The notes under the pieces were generated by a model. It made no database searches, was not told the DNA's origin, and worked only from the letters and a program-made list of their open reading frames with translations. 64,000 bases of DNA from Paenibacillus caui (GTDB lineage: Bacteria; Bacillota; Bacilli; Paenibacillales; Paenibacillaceae), in contig NZ_JAIOGQ010000017.1 in assembly GCF_019904135.1 (NCBI RefSeq), positions 1 through 64,000 on the forward strand, read 5' to 3'. A program made the translations under genes and the position numbers. Shown piece by piece: positions 1 to 9,515 of this stretch (positions within the stretch are counted from its first letter, which is position 1; each line of letters opens with the position of its first letter).

Positions 1-122
1 GGGGTAGGCAAAAGCGACAATGGCATAGTAGCTTGAACGTAGTGAAAGCTAGCGCCTTTAGACGCGAGCCGGTAATAAAGGCTTATAGCCTTAGAGCAAA
101 CCACCCGTTTGACGGGTGGTTA
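1..122 (+). mobile_element. Possible right end / omega-RNA-like tail of an IS200/IS605-type element
   Basis: The first 122 bases hold consecutive stem-loops. AAGGCT and AGCCTT (78-92) enclose a 3-base loop. A strong 10-bp hairpin, AACCACCCGT/ACGGGTGGTT (99-108/112-121), has a TTG loop and is followed directly by AT-rich DNA. No transposase or TnpB frame is visible because the window starts here. Ending in a short strong hairpin next to unrelated AT-rich DNA is how right ends and guide-RNA scaffolds of TnpB/IscB-type elements look. This is inferred from general form; no database match was made. A plain transcription terminator of an upstream gene is the main alternative. Confidence 0.38.
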
Positions 123-199
123 TGATTATAAATAATTTATCGGGCCGGTTAAAATAATCAAATAGTGGAAAGCTGCGGAAAAATATAACGTTATTTACA

Positions 200-216
200 C
201 GTCATAAAAACTAACA
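200..216 (+). promoter_or_regulatory. Near-consensus TnrA/GlnR-type site
   Basis: CGTCA, seven bases, then TAACA: one mismatch (first base) from the TGTNA-N7-TNACA consensus of the MerR-type nitrogen regulators TnrA and GlnR. It lies 168 bp upstream of the perfect site at 368-384, so the two are on nearly the same helical face. Binding is inferred. Confidence 0.4.
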
Positions 217-367
217 TATTAATGTGCGGGTTGAAATTATGGATAACGTTCTCAGGGAGGTTGTGTTATATACGCGTCACATATTGACCGTTTATAACAA
301 AATATTAATCACATCGCATAAATATTCATGATATATGCATAAAAAGACAGGATTTCATTTTTGTATA

Positions 368-384
368 TGTTAATTAACATCACA
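368..384 (+). promoter_or_regulatory. Consensus TnrA/GlnR-type site upstream of gltB
   Basis: TGTTA, seven bases, TCACA: an exact match to TGTNA-N7-TNACA, the shared operator of TnrA and GlnR in Bacillales. It overlaps the 14-bp perfect palindrome ATGTTAATTAACAT. It sits about 230 bp before the glutamate synthase start, a sensible place for nitrogen-dependent control of glutamate synthesis. Confidence 0.6.
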
Positions 385-616
385 CAAGGAAGACGCCAAA
401 TATAAAACTTCCATGGTCGGTCATAAAAAAACTTATTAGGATCATAAAAAGTTTGTATTTCCCTCTTAAGCTTTGCAGTGCTAAAATGATAAAACTAATA
501 GAGTACCTGCATTGAATAATTATGCACTATATAAATGTTCGATATTCTGCCGGTAAACCCTCCTATCTTCTTATAGATTCAGCCTGCAAGAAGTAATCTA
601 CGTACAGAAAGGTTGC

Positions 617-3600
617 ATGAGAATGAAACACACAGACATTCCCGCCAAACAGGGTCTGTACGATCCGGTTTTTGAAAAAGACGCCTGCGGTATGGGCTTC
701 GTAGCCCATATTAAAGGCCGCGTCTCCCACTCCATTATCAGCCAGGCTTTGACCATGCTGAGTAACATGGAGCATCGCGGCGGACAAGGCAGCGAGCCTA
801 ACTCCGGTGACGGCGCAGGGATCCTGCTTCAAATTCCGCACCATTTCCTCGCTGAAGAGTGCGAAAGCTTAGGATTCAGCCTACCGGAACCGGGGCAATA
901 CGGCGTCGGGATGATTTTCCTGCCGCATGACGAAGAAGTGCGCGGCGCGCAGGAAGCCCGGCTGGCCGAAATTATTGAAGAGGAAGGCCAGAAGCTGCTC
1001 GGCTTCCGGACGGTTCCGACCCGTGATGATATGCTCGGCAATACGGCGAAGCAGGCAAAGCCGTTTGTTCGTCAAGTATTTATCGCCCGCAGTGAAGGCA
1101 TCAAAGACGATCTTGCTTTTGAACGCAAGCTCTATGTCATTCGCCGCCGGGCTGAACTGGGCATTCGCTATGGCGGCGCGGAGAATGGCGATCAATTTTA
1201 CATGTCAAGCTTATCCTGCCGCAAAATCGTATATAAAGGCATGCTGACAACGGAACAGGTAGGACAGTTCTATCCTGATCTCCAGGATGAAAGAATGGAA
1301 TCCTCCATTGCCATGGTTCACTCGCGTTTCAGCACCAACACCTTCCCAAGCTGGGAAAGAGCGCATCCGTACCGTTTTATGATTCACAACGGCGAGATCA
1401 ACACGCTGCGCGGCAATGTGAATTGGATGCGTGCCCGCCAGTCGCTGTTCAAAAGCGACGTGTTTGGCGATGATCTGAAGAAGATCAAGCCTGTAATCAA
1501 CCCGGACGGGTCTGATACCGGCATGTTTGACAATACTTTCGAGTTCCTGTATCTGTGCGGCCGTTCGCTTCCTCACGTAGCCATGATGATGGTTCCCGAG
1601 CCTTGGAACAACCATGAGAGCATGACGGACGACAAGAAGGCCTTTTACGAATATCACAGCACGCTGATGGAGCCTTGGGACGGACCGGCTGCCATGGGCT
1701 TTACGGACGGTATTCAAATCGGCGCGATACTGGACCGGAACGGACTCCGCCCGTCCCGTTATTATGTAACGAAGGACGACCTGATTGTTCTTTCCTCCGA
1801 GGCTGGCGTACTGGATATCCCACCGGAGAATGTCCAGTATAAAGACCGACTGCGTCCAGGACGCATGCTTCTGGTGGATACCAAAGAAGGGCGGATTATT
1901 TCGGACGAGGAAGTCAAGAGCCAGATTGCAGCGGAGCGCCCGTACCGGGATTGGCTGAACGAGCATCTGATCACGCTGGAGGAACTGCCTGATGCTCCGG
2001 AGCTTCCTGAACCGGATCATGAAAATGTAACCCAGCAGCAGCAGGCGTTCGGATATACATTCGAAGAACTGCGCAAAGTCCTGGAGCCTATGGCTTCAAC
2101 AGGGGCTGAAGCGCTCGGGTCAATGGGCTATGATTCCCCGATCGCGGTGCTGTCGGACCGGCCGCAGCGGCTGTTCAACTACTTCAAGCAAATGTTTGCC
2201 CAGGTAACGAATCCGCCGATTGATGCAATTCGGGAAGAACTGGTGACCTCCACCTGGACCACGATCGGCCCGGAACGCAACCTGCTGGACCCTGAGCCGG
2301 AGAGCTGCCGCCAGATTCGGCTGGTATCGCCGATTCTTTCGAACGAGGATTTCGCGAAGATTCGCCATGTCCATCGTCCAGGGTTCCGTTCCATGACCAT
2401 TCCGATCCTGTTCCCGGCGGCGGAAGGAGCGGAAGGACTCCGCAAGGCAGTCGATATGCTGTGCGAAGCTGCGGACCGTGTCATTGAAAAGGGACATAAT
2501 GTGCTGATTCTGTCCGACCGCGGCGTCGATGCCGAAAACGCGGCGATCCCTTCACTGCTCGCGGTTTCCAGTCTGCACCACCATCTGATCCGCCAGGAGA
2601 CCCGTACGAAGGTAAGCATTTTGCTGGAATCGGGCGAACCGCGCGAGGTGCATCATTTTGCCCTTCTGCTCGGCTACGGCGTCAGTGCGGTGAATCCTTA
2701 TCTGGCCTTTGAAACGATTCGCGATATGATTGGTCAAGGTATGCTGAGAGGCTTGTCCCTGGAAAAAGCGATCAAAAACTTTATTAAAGCCGCTACGAAA
2801 GGTGTCGTCAAAACCCTGTCCAAAATGGGGATTTCCACGATCCAGTCTTACCGCGGCGCCCAAATCTTTGAAGCTGTCGGCCTGAAAAATGAGTTCGTCG
2901 ACCGCTACTTCACCTGGACGCCTTCGCGGATCGGAGGCATCGGTCTTGAAGAAGTAGCCATGGAGACGCTCGCCATGCATTTCCGTGCGTTTACGGATCA
3001 AAACGGCCGTGACAATGTGCTGGACTCCGGCGGTGAATACCAGTGGAGAAGCGGCGGGGAAGAGCATCTGTTCAACCCGCAGACGGTCCATCTGCTGCAG
3101 CATGCGGTTCGTACGGGAGATTATGACAACTATAAGAAATTCGCCAAGCTCGTTCAGGGCGAGAGCGAGCGTCATCTGACCCTTCGTTCGCTGCTCAAGC
3201 TGAAGCCGGTTGGACCGAAGGTTCCGCTTGATGAAGTCGAGCCTGCGTCCTCTATCATGAGACGCTTCAAGACCGGCGCCATGTCCTTTGGTTCCATCAG
3301 CAAGGAAGCCCACGAGACGATTGCGATCGCTATGAACCGAATCGGCGGCAAGAGCAATTCGGGGGAAGGCGGGGAAGATCCGGCCCGCTACATTCCGGAG
3401 GCAAACGGCGATTCCCGCCGCAGCGCCATCAAACAGGTGGCGTCGGGACGCTTCGGCGTAACCTCGCATTATTTGATCAACGCGGATGAAATTCAGATCA
3501 AGATGGGACAGGGAGCCAAGCCGGGTGAAGGAGGCCAGCTGCCTGGCCGCAAAGTATACCCTTGGGTAGCCGAGGTGCGCGGATCGACACCGGGCGTCGG

Positions 3601-5218
3601 CCTGATCTCTCCGCCTCCGCATCACGATATTTATTCGATCGAGGATTTGGCGGAGCTGATCTATGATCTGAAGAACGCCAATCCGAGAGCCCGCATCAAC
3701 GTCAAGCTCGTTTCGGAAGCCGGCGTCGGGACGATTGCAGCGGGCGTGGCCAAAGGACGTGCCGATGTCATTCTGGTCAGCGGCTATGACGGCGGTACAG
3801 GCGCATCTCCGCAGAGCTCCATCCGCCATGCCGGATTGCCGTGGGAGCTGGGTGTTGCGGAAACGCATCAGACCTTGATGATGAATAAGCTGCGCGACCG
3901 CGTCGTTCTGGAAACGGACGGCAAAATGCTGAACGGCCGGGATTTGGCCGTAGCGGCTCTGCTCGGCGCTGAAGAGTACGGATTCTCCACCGCACCGCTT
4001 GTTGCGGTAGGCTGTATCATGATGCGTGTCTGCCAAATGGATACCTGTCCGGTCGGCGTAGCTACCCAGAATCCGGAGCTGCGTAAGAACTTTACAGGCG
4101 ACCCGCAGCATGTTGTAAACTTCATGACTTTTGTGGCGGAAGATTTGCGCGAATGGATGGCTGAGCTCGGATTCCGAAGCCTGAATGAGATGATCGGCCG
4201 TACCGATTGTCTGGATACGGATGAAGCCGTCACCCATTGGAAGAAGAAAGGCGTTGATCTGAGCGGCCTTCTGCATGTGCCGGAGGTTCCTGCAGGTAGC
4301 AGCCGCTACTGCACCCGTCAGCAGAACCACGGCATCGAGGAAACGCTGGATTACAAGAAGCTGCTGTCCGCAGCTGCTCCGGCGCTTGAACGCGGCGAGG
4401 CCGTAAGCGCCCGCTTCCCGATTACGAACGTGGATCGCGCGACCGGAACGCTGGTGGGCAGCGAAGTTACCCGCCGCTACGGAGCGGCAGGTTTGCCGGA
4501 AGATACGATCAGCTTCCATTTTGAAGGCTCCGCCGGCCAGAGCTTCGGCGCCTTCGTGCCGAAGGGAATGACCCTCACGGTAGAGGGCGATGCGAATGAC
4601 TATACCGGCAAAGGCCTGTCAGGCGGCAAGCTGATTGTGAAGCCATCTCCGAAAGCGACTTTTACCCCTGAGGAGAATATCATTGCAGGGAACACGTCCT
4701 TCTACGGAGCGACGACCGGAGAGGGTTACATTAACGGTATTGCGGGCGAACGCTTTGCGGTCCGCAACTCCGGCGCCAACGTCGTTGTAGAAGGTGTAGG
4801 CGATCATGGCTGCGAATATATGACCGGAGGACGTGTTGTCGTTCTGGGGAAAACCGGACGCAACTTCGCGGCGGGCATGTCAGGCGGTATTGCCTACGTG
4901 TACGATCCGGAAGGTACCTTCGTGAATCGCTGCAATCTGGAAATGGTGCTGCTTGAACGCGTAGAAGATACGCAGGAACAGGAGCAGCTGCGCACGATGA
5001 TCAGCCGCCATGTCCTTTATACGAACAGCAAGGTCGGGCGCCGGATTCTGGATGGATGGTCGGAAGCGTTGACCTCGTTCGTTCGGGTGATTCCGAAGGA
5101 TTACAAACGGATGCTGGAGCAAATCCGCAAAGTACACGATGACGGATTGCAGGGCGAAGAAGCGCTGCTGGCAGCATTTGAAGCGAATATGAGAGAAATG
5201 GCGCGAGCTGGAAACTAA
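617..5218 (+). CDS. gltB: Glutamate synthase large (alpha) subunit
   Basis: Full-length 1533-residue ferredoxin/NADPH-type GOGAT large chain. It converts glutamine plus 2-oxoglutarate to two glutamates. A short propeptide precedes Cys24 (in DACGMGF), the Ntn-type glutaminase nucleophile. The FMN barrel follows in the second half with the [10 protein letters not shown] motif. A CX5CX4C set (Cys1133, Cys1139, Cys1144) ligates the 3Fe-4S cluster, and the C-terminal GXGXG beta-helix repeats are present. AGAAAGG (606-612) serves the ATG at 617 or the in-frame ATG at 623. The small NADPH-binding subunit (gltD) is not next to it: the gene is followed by a strong terminator. B. subtilis names the large subunit gltA. 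Confidence 0.97.
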   Translation: MRMKHTDIPAKQGLYDPVFEKDACGMGFVAHIKGRVSHSIISQALTMLSNMEHRGGQGSEPNSGDGAGILLQIPHHFLAEECESLGFSLPEPGQYGVGMIFLPHDEEVRGAQEARLAEIIEEEGQKLLGFRTVPTRDDMLGNTAKQAKPFVRQVFIARSEGIKDDLAFERKLYVIRRRAELGIRYGGAENGDQFYMSSLSCRKIVYKGMLTTEQVGQFYPDLQDERMESSIAMVHSRFSTNTFPSWERAHPYRFMIHNGEINTLRGNVNWMRARQSLFKSDVFGDDLKKIKPVINPDGSDTGMFDNTFEFLYLCGRSLPHVAMMMVPEPWNNHESMTDDKKAFYEYHSTLMEPWDGPAAMGFTDGIQIGAILDRNGLRPSRYYVTKDDLIVLSSEAGVLDIPPENVQYKDRLRPGRMLLVDTKEGRIISDEEVKSQIAAERPYRDWLNEHLITLEELPDAPELPEPDHENVTQQQQAFGYTFEELRKVLEPMASTGAEALGSMGYDSPIAVLSDRPQRLFNYFKQMFAQVTNPPIDAIREELVTSTWTTIGPERNLLDPEPESCRQIRLVSPILSNEDFAKIRHVHRPGFRSMTIPILFPAAEGAEGLRKAVDMLCEAADRVIEKGHNVLILSDRGVDAENAAIPSLLAVSSLHHHLIRQETRTKVSILLESGEPREVHHFALLLGYGVSAVNPYLAFETIRDMIGQGMLRGLSLEKAIKNFIKAATKGVVKTLSKMGISTIQSYRGAQIFEAVGLKNEFVDRYFTWTPSRIGGIGLEEVAMETLAMHFRAFTDQNGRDNVLDSGGEYQWRSGGEEHLFNPQTVHLLQHAVRTGDYDNYKKFAKLVQGESERHLTLRSLLKLKPVGPKVPLDEVEPASSIMRRFKTGAMSFGSISKEAHETIAIAMNRIGGKSNSGEGGEDPARYIPEANGDSRRSAIKQVASGRFGVTSHYLINADEIQIKMGQGAKPGEGGQLPGRKVYPWVAEVRGSTPGVGLISPPPHHDIYSIEDLAELIYDLKNANPRARINVKLVSEAGVGTIAAGVAKGRADVILVSGYDGGTGASPQSSIRHAGLPWELGVAETHQTLMMNKLRDRVVLETDGKMLNGRDLAVAALLGAEEYGFSTAPLVAVGCIMMRVCQMDTCPVGVATQNPELRKNFTGDPQHVVNFMTFVAEDLREWMAELGFRSLNEMIGRTDCLDTDEAVTHWKKKGVDLSGLLHVPEVPAGSSRYCTRQQNHGIEETLDYKKLLSAAAPALERGEAVSARFPITNVDRATGTLVGSEVTRRYGAAGLPEDTISFHFEGSAGQSFGAFVPKGMTLTVEGDANDYTGKGLSGGKLIVKPSPKATFTPEENIIAGNTSFYGATTGEGYINGIAGERFAVRNSGANVVVEGVGDHGCEYMTGGRVVVLGKTGRNFAAGMSGGIAYVYDPEGTFVNRCNLEMVLLERVEDTQEQEQLRTMISRHVLYTNSKVGRRILDGWSEALTSFVRVIPKDYKRMLEQIRKVHDDGLQGEEALLAAFEANMREMARAGN

Positions 5219-5234
5219 GCCCGTACGCCGATGA

Positions 5235-5279
5235 AGAACCGGAAACTGCCGCGCTGACGGCGTTTCCGGTTCTTTTTTT
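5235..5279 (+). terminator. Rho-independent terminator after gltB
   Basis: GAACCGGAAA pairs with TTTCCGGTTC, extended by an inner CGCCG/CGGCG-like stem, and is followed by seven T. It closes the gltB transcript. Confidence 0.85.
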
Positions 5280-5302
5280 CAAAAGCAAATATTAGCCGAA
5301 TG

Positions 5303-5311
5303 TGGTACAAT
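5303..5311 (+). promoter_or_regulatory. Extended -10 promoter for the ABC exporter operon
   Basis: TG-G-TACAAT forms an extended -10 element about 115 bases before the chosen start at 5426; no good -35 is visible. Position after the gltB terminator supports a separate transcript. Confidence 0.4.
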
Positions 5312-5425
5312 CAAGGAAATTATGGTCCGGTTCGGGCGAAAAGCCGGTCTGTTATGAGCGTACGGGTGTACGGGTGGTTCAAGCAGACCGCTTTTTGCCG
5401 GACAGGTGAAGAGGAGAGTGCGGGA

Positions 5426-6337
5426 ATGATGAGCCAGGAACCGGTTGTCCGGATAAAAGGCGTCAGCAAAAGGATTGGCCGCAGGACATTGATTGACAAG
5501 CTGGATCTTGAAATCCCCTCAGGCCAGGTATACGGGTTTTTGGGCCCGAACGGAGCGGGGAAGACCACAACGATTCGGATGATGGTCGGTCTTATGTCTA
5601 TAAGCGAAGGTGATATATACATAGGGCAATCCAGCGTAAGGGAAGATTTCGAAGGCGCGATGAAGCAGATCGGGGCCATTGTAGAGAACCCGGAAATGTA
5701 CAAGTTTCTGACGGGTTACCAGAATCTGCTGCACTATGCCCGAATGAGCCCGGGAGTAACCAAAGAGAGAATTGATGAAGTGATCCATCGGGTAGGACTG
5801 AGCAATCGCATTCATGAAAAAGTAAAAACCTACTCGCTTGGCATGCGTCAGCGTCTGGGCGTGGCGCAGGCGATTCTGCACCGTCCGAAGCTGCTGGTGC
5901 TGGATGAACCGACCAACGGACTTGATCCCCAGGGAATCCGGGAATTGCGGGATTATTTGCGCGAACTGGCTCATACGGAAGGGACGACCGTATTTGTATC
6001 CAGCCACCTGCTCTCCGAAATGGAGCTGATGTGCGATACGGTTGCGGTCATTAAACAGGGCAAGCTCGTTGACGTGAAAGTCTTAAAAACCGGCGAAGAA
6101 ACGGAGCAGCAGGCGGAAACGGCGTTTGAGGTGGACAAGCCTGAGGAAGCGGCAGCATTGCTGGGGACTGGAGCTGTTGACGGAGGGAGCGTGATTATCA
6201 CCGCAGACAAGGAAGGGATTGCGGAGATTAACGCCCGGCTGGTAGCCGGCGGCATCCGCGTCTATGGCATTTCCAAGCGGACACGCTCGCTGGAAGATCA
6301 ATTTTTGGAGATGACAGGAGGCGGACAAATTGGCTAA
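5426..6337 (+). CDS. ABC transporter ATP-binding protein (BcrA/CcmA-like exporter type)
   Basis: A 303-residue ATPase. Walker A is GPNGAGKTT, the signature is YSLGMRQRLG, and Walker B is LLVLDEPTNGLDP followed by the switch histidine in SSHLLSEME. The extra C-terminal domain of about 80 residues is usual for bacitracin/lantibiotic-type self-protection ATPases. The reading frame is open upstream to 5300, but ATG 5426 has GAGGAGA (5411-5417) at ideal spacing, and the upstream part does not look like protein. It overlaps the permease gene by 8 bases, so the two are translationally coupled. The substrate is unknown. Confidence 0.9.
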   Translation: MMSQEPVVRIKGVSKRIGRRTLIDKLDLEIPSGQVYGFLGPNGAGKTTTIRMMVGLMSISEGDIYIGQSSVREDFEGAMKQIGAIVENPEMYKFLTGYQNLLHYARMSPGVTKERIDEVIHRVGLSNRIHEKVKTYSLGMRQRLGVAQAILHRPKLLVLDEPTNGLDPQGIRELRDYLRELAHTEGTTVFVSSHLLSEMELMCDTVAVIKQGKLVDVKVLKTGEETEQQAETAFEVDKPEEAAALLGTGAVDGGSVIITADKEGIAEINARLVAGGIRVYGISKRTRSLEDQFLEMTGGGQIG

Positions 6338-7112
6338 TTTCTTTAAGCTGCTGAAGAATGAAAACATGAAAATCTACAGGCGGCTGCGGACATGGATCAT
6401 GATGGGCCTCGTCGTCATTATTCCTGCTCTCGTTGCCGTGTTGATGGCCGTCAGTACGGGAGGGGATACAGAGATTGGAGCCTGGGATGCCTTCACCAAT
6501 TTGACCAGCTTGTTCTTTTTGGTCTCGATCTTTTCAGCAATTATCTTTGCGGATATCGTAGCATCGGAATTTACGTGGGGCACCATCAAGCTGCTCCTGA
6601 TCCGTCCATGGAAGCGGAGCAAAGTTTTGCTGTCCAAGCTCCTTGCGGGGCTGATCTTTTCCTTGCTGCTTACCCTGATTTTTATCGTGGTCAACTGGGC
6701 GCTATCTTTCCTGCTGTTTAAGAATATCTCAACCCCAGGCGTGTATCCTGCAGGCTACAGCCCGTTTTCTTTCAATCTGGAAATGCTGCTGTACCGCTAT
6801 GTCGATATGGTTATCATTTGCATCTTCGCATTCATGCTTTCGACCTTGTTCCGGTCAAGCGGGATTGCGATCGGTCTGGCTATATTTCTGCTGTTTGCGG
6901 GTAATATTTTGCAGGCACTGCTTAGACCCGAAAAATATGCTTGGACGAAATATGTGCTCTTTACCAACATGAATTTGAGCCGCTATATGATAGGAGACGG
7001 ATCGGCGGCCGGCATGACGCTCGGTTTCTCGGTGGCTGTGCTGTCCGTTTATGTCATTGTATTTTTGGCTGTTTCCTGGATCGTATTTATGAGAAGGGAT
7101 GTTGCGGCTTAA
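6330..7112 (+). CDS. ABC-2 type transporter permease
   Basis: A 260-residue membrane protein with about six hydrophobic segments: one after a short basic N-terminus (MKIYRRLRTWIMMG), pairs in the middle, and a last helix ending in FMRRDVAA. It starts with TTG inside the end of the ATPase gene, behind the strong site AGGAGGCGG (6316-6323). Size and fold are those of ABC-2/BcrB-like permeases that partner a single ATPase. The pair probably exports a peptide, lipid or drug; neither a sensor kinase nor a precursor peptide gene is adjacent. Confidence 0.85.
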   Translation: MANFFKLLKNENMKIYRRLRTWIMMGLVVIIPALVAVLMAVSTGGDTEIGAWDAFTNLTSLFFLVSIFSAIIFADIVASEFTWGTIKLLLIRPWKRSKVLLSKLLAGLIFSLLLTLIFIVVNWALSFLLFKNISTPGVYPAGYSPFSFNLEMLLYRYVDMVIICIFAFMLSTLFRSSGIAIGLAIFLLFAGNILQALLRPEKYAWTKYVLFTNMNLSRYMIGDGSAAGMTLGFSVAVLSVYVIVFLAVSWIVFMRRDVAA

Positions 7113-7125
7113 AGCCGCAACCATC

Positions 7126-7166
7126 AAAAAACCGCAAGCCCGAAGTGACGGGATGCGGTTTTTTCT
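7126..7166 (+). terminator. Terminator after the ABC exporter operon
   Basis: AAAAAACCGCA ... TGCGGTTTTTTC is a stem with A-run and T-run ends, able to work in both directions. A second perfect stem, GTTGCGGCTT/AAGCCGCAAC (7101-7121), overlaps the stop codon just before it. Confidence 0.8.
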
Positions 7167-7224
7167 TTTCTGGAAGAATCACCGATTTATTATTGCCATT
7201 TTCCTTAAGATACGATACATTGTT

Positions 7225-7253
7225 ATTAATGAATGAACCATTCATTCATTAAT
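7225..7253. promoter_or_regulatory. Palindromic TetR-type operator
   Basis: Two perfect 13-bp arms, ATTAATGAATGAA and TTCATTCATTAAT, are separated by CCA. The core TGAATGA-N-TCATTCA form is typical of TetR-family operators. It lies just upstream of the SDR-TetR operon, so autoregulation by the TetR protein at 8258-8851 is the natural inference. Confidence 0.7.
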
Positions 7254-7280
7254 TGAGAAGTTAAAGGAGTACAGGTAGGA

Positions 7281-8198
7281 GTGGATTCTGTAAAAAAGGA
7301 CGAAGGCTGGAATCTTCAAGGCAAGTACATCGTGATCACGGGCGCGACTAACGGAATAGGGCTGGCTGCGGCGAAGGCGCTCGCTTCACGCGGCGCGAGC
7401 CTGGGAATCGTTGCCCGAAACAAGGAGAGGGCGGATGAGGCATCGGCCCAAATTAAGAAGGCGTCCGGCAACTCGTCTGCAGTAGACGTGTTTATTGCAG
7501 ACATGGCTTCCCAACGGTCCATTCGCCGGGCAGCGGCTCAAATCCTTGACCAGTGTCCCAGAATAGATGTGTTAGTGAATAACGCCGGTGCGCTATTCGT
7601 GAACCGGCAGATCACGGAGGACAGCGTGGAGATGACATGGGCCGTGAACCACCTCGGTCCGTTTCTTCTCACCTCGCTGCTCCTTGACCGGTTGAAGGAA
7701 AGCGATTCTGCCCGTATCATTACGACCGCTTCCCATGGGCACAAGATGGTGAAGAAAGGCATTATGTTCGGCGACCTGAGTTCCGAACGCCTCTACACCG
7801 GCTTCAAGAAATTAACGGGAGGACCTACCCTGTGTTACGCGCAAAGCAAGCTAGCCAATATCCTGTTTACTGCTGAGCTGGCGCGTCGGCTGGAAGGAAC
7901 GAATGTAACGGCTCACTGCTTTGATCCCGGCCTCGTCGCTACCAATTTCAATCAAAACAACGGCCTGCTGGCCCGCGCGACAATGGCTGTCATGAAGCTA
8001 TTTTCCCGCACGCCCGAGCAGGGGGCGGATACGCTTGTATGGCTGGCCGAATCTGGTGACATCGCCGGGCTGAACGGCGGATACTGCGCAGACAGGCAGT
8101 TGAAGGTTCCGTCTGAAGCGGCGTCAGACAGGGAAGCAGCGAGGAGACTTTGGGACATCAGCGAGGAACAGATTCGGCCAGCGGGAACACTTGATTAA
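7281..8198 (+). CDS. Short-chain dehydrogenase/reductase
   Basis: A 305-residue classical-type SDR that would reduce or oxidise a carbonyl/alcohol using NAD(P). The Rossmann motif is TGATNGIG near residue 20, followed by NNAG (LVNNAGALF). The catalytic Ser lies in TTASHGH, and the active-site Tyr and Lys in CYAQSKLAN. The length fits the retinol dehydrogenase-like branch. The start is GTG 7281, with AAAGGAG 11 bases upstream. It shares a promoter and palindromic operator with the TetR gene 59 bases downstream, which suggests a substrate-inducible detoxification unit. Confidence 0.9.
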   Translation: MDSVKKDEGWNLQGKYIVITGATNGIGLAAAKALASRGASLGIVARNKERADEASAQIKKASGNSSAVDVFIADMASQRSIRRAAAQILDQCPRIDVLVNNAGALFVNRQITEDSVEMTWAVNHLGPFLLTSLLLDRLKESDSARIITTASHGHKMVKKGIMFGDLSSERLYTGFKKLTGGPTLCYAQSKLANILFTAELARRLEGTNVTAHCFDPGLVATNFNQNNGLLARATMAVMKLFSRTPEQGADTLVWLAESGDIAGLNGGYCADRQLKVPSEAASDREAARRLWDISEEQIRPAGTLD

Positions 8199-8257
8199 GA
8201 ATGGCCAGCCCAAATTCACCGGCAGGCGACAATAATGAAAGAGGGAGGGGATGAAGA

Positions 8258-8851
8258 ATGGCTCCACGAAATGATGGGCAGCTTGGGCAGCTCCGTGACG
8301 AGCGCAGGGAGCAGATCAAGAAAGCGGCCCTGAAAGTATTTGCCCGGCGCGGGATCATCGGCACGAAAATGAGCATGATTGCGGATGAGGCAGGCATTAG
8401 CCAGGGACTCACGTATCGTTATTTCAGCTCCAAGGAGGAGCTCTTTACAGCACTGGTTCAGGAGGCGATGGAGGAGACGGCGGAAGCGTTCAATGAGATG
8501 GAGCAAATGTCCGGTACACCATCTGACAAAATCCGGGCTTTGACGAGAGAGATGCTGGATGAGAGCAACAGGCATTCCTTTATGCTGATCCAGCAAGTGC
8601 AGACTTCAGATGAAGTCCCCGAGAAGGCCCGGGAGATTGTCGAACAATACTCTTCTCAAGCCTTAATAGACCGGCTGCTGCCCGTCTTCATCAAGGGACA
8701 AGAAACGGGGGAGTTCTGCCTCGGCGATCCGCAGAAACTGCTGTTTCTTTATTTTTCGGTTATCGCCGGCTTAATGCTCCAGCAGGCGCATGGGCCCTAC
8801 CATGTGCCGGATGTTCAGATTTTAATGAAGATGCTGGCGAACAATGGCTGA
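8258..8851 (+). CDS. TetR/AcrR family transcriptional regulator
   Basis: A 197-residue protein with an N-terminal helix-turn-helix (IADEAGISQGLTYRYFSSKE, residues about 47-66) and a variable helical ligand-binding domain. GAGGGAGGGG (8241-8250) lies 7 bases before the ATG. It is cotranscribed with the SDR gene and very likely represses that operon through the palindrome at 7225-7253. The inducer is unknown. Confidence 0.9.
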   Translation: MAPRNDGQLGQLRDERREQIKKAALKVFARRGIIGTKMSMIADEAGISQGLTYRYFSSKEELFTALVQEAMEETAEAFNEMEQMSGTPSDKIRALTREMLDESNRHSFMLIQQVQTSDEVPEKAREIVEQYSSQALIDRLLPVFIKGQETGEFCLGDPQKLLFLYFSVIAGLMLQQAHGPYHVPDVQILMKMLANNG

Positions 8852-8964
8852 ATGCTTGAATGCTTGAATGTTTGAAGGCCGGTCCGTTATGAATGCTCTC
8901 AAATGCCCGCGAACGCCATGGAAGAGGTTATCAAGCGCAGGAGAGCTTCATCGGTCCAAACACA

Positions 8965-9018
8965 AGCTACCCGCTAGAGCGAACGCCTTCTTTCAAAGCG
9001 TCCGCCCAGCGGGTAGCT
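8965..9018. terminator. Long hairpin between convergent tetR and bactofilin genes
   Basis: AGCTACCCGCT (8965-8975) pairs perfectly with AGCGGGTAGCT (9008-9018), with further inner complementarity. It lies between two converging transcripts and lacks a long T-run, so it is a structured, possibly bidirectional, terminator. Confidence 0.5.
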
Positions 9019-9062
9019 GCTTTAGTCCGTCATACTGTTCTTTCTAGTGTTCAACCAGGCTC

Positions 9063-9467
9063 TTAACCCGCTTCGGCCCCGGTAGGCGCTGCGCCTTTTT
9101 TCCGCGAATCCCTGACGGTTGCGAGCGGCTGATCCATCCGCGTCTCGCCGTTCAGGACGCCGCCTTCCGCGATGACCAGCGTGCGGGCATCCACATTGCC
9201 GACAATGTGTCCGTTCTCCAACAGGGTCACTCTGCCTTCGGTGACGAGATCGCCAAACACTTTGCCCGCTACAATAATGGAAGCCCCCTTGATGTTGGAA
9301 TGGGCTTCGCCGCTTGCGCCGATGACCACTTCGCCGGCGCTTTCGATTTCTCCGCGGAATACGCCTTCAATCCGTACCCCGGACTGGCTTTTCAAACGGC
9401 CCTCCATATCGCTGCCCTGACCGACCAGGGTATAAGTGGATTTACCGGCTCTGGACGAATTTTTCAT
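9063..9467 (-). CDS. Bactofilin (polymer-forming cytoskeletal protein)
   Basis: A 134-residue bactofilin with a short disordered head, then a right-handed beta-helix of short repeats (GVFRGEIES, GEVVIGASG, SIIVAGKVFGDL, TLLENGHIVGNV, TLVIAEGGVLNG) and a basic, Ala/Gly-rich tail. Bactofilins self-assemble without nucleotide into membrane-associated filaments and often position cell-wall enzymes. The start has AAAGGAGGAAG just upstream. It lies 48 bases behind the LytM peptidase gene in the same direction, so the two are probably one operon acting on cell shape or envelope growth. Confidence 0.9.
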   Translation of the reverse strand: MKNSSRAGKSTYTLVGQGSDMEGRLKSQSGVRIEGVFRGEIESAGEVVIGASGEAHSNIKGASIIVAGKVFGDLVTEGRVTLLENGHIVGNVDARTLVIAEGGVLNGETRMDQPLATVRDSRKKGAAPTGAEAG

Positions 9468-9515
9468 ATCATCTTCCTCCTTTCAAATCTGACCTTTCTT
9501 TCTTACTTTTCTTTC

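Larger units (their letters stand above)
123..616 (+). other. AT-rich intergenic control region upstream of gltB
   Basis: About 490 bases without a credible gene, clearly more AT-rich than the flanking coding DNA. It carries two TnrA/GlnR-like sites (listed separately). A near-miss at 264-281 has the half-sites TGTTA and TCACA but an 8-base instead of a 7-base spacer. No LysR-type gltC gene lies next to it in this window, so control by GltC cannot be judged. Confidence 0.6.

Noticed and set aside
264..281. Third TnrA/GlnR site with TGTTA and TCACA half-sites
   Set aside because: The spacer is 8 bases where 7 are required; mentioned only as a near-miss.
2552..4519. 655-codon open frame on the minus strand inside gltB
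   Set aside because: It is a shadow of gltB codon bias: no ribosome site, basic low-quality sequence, and gltB motifs are complete on the other strand.
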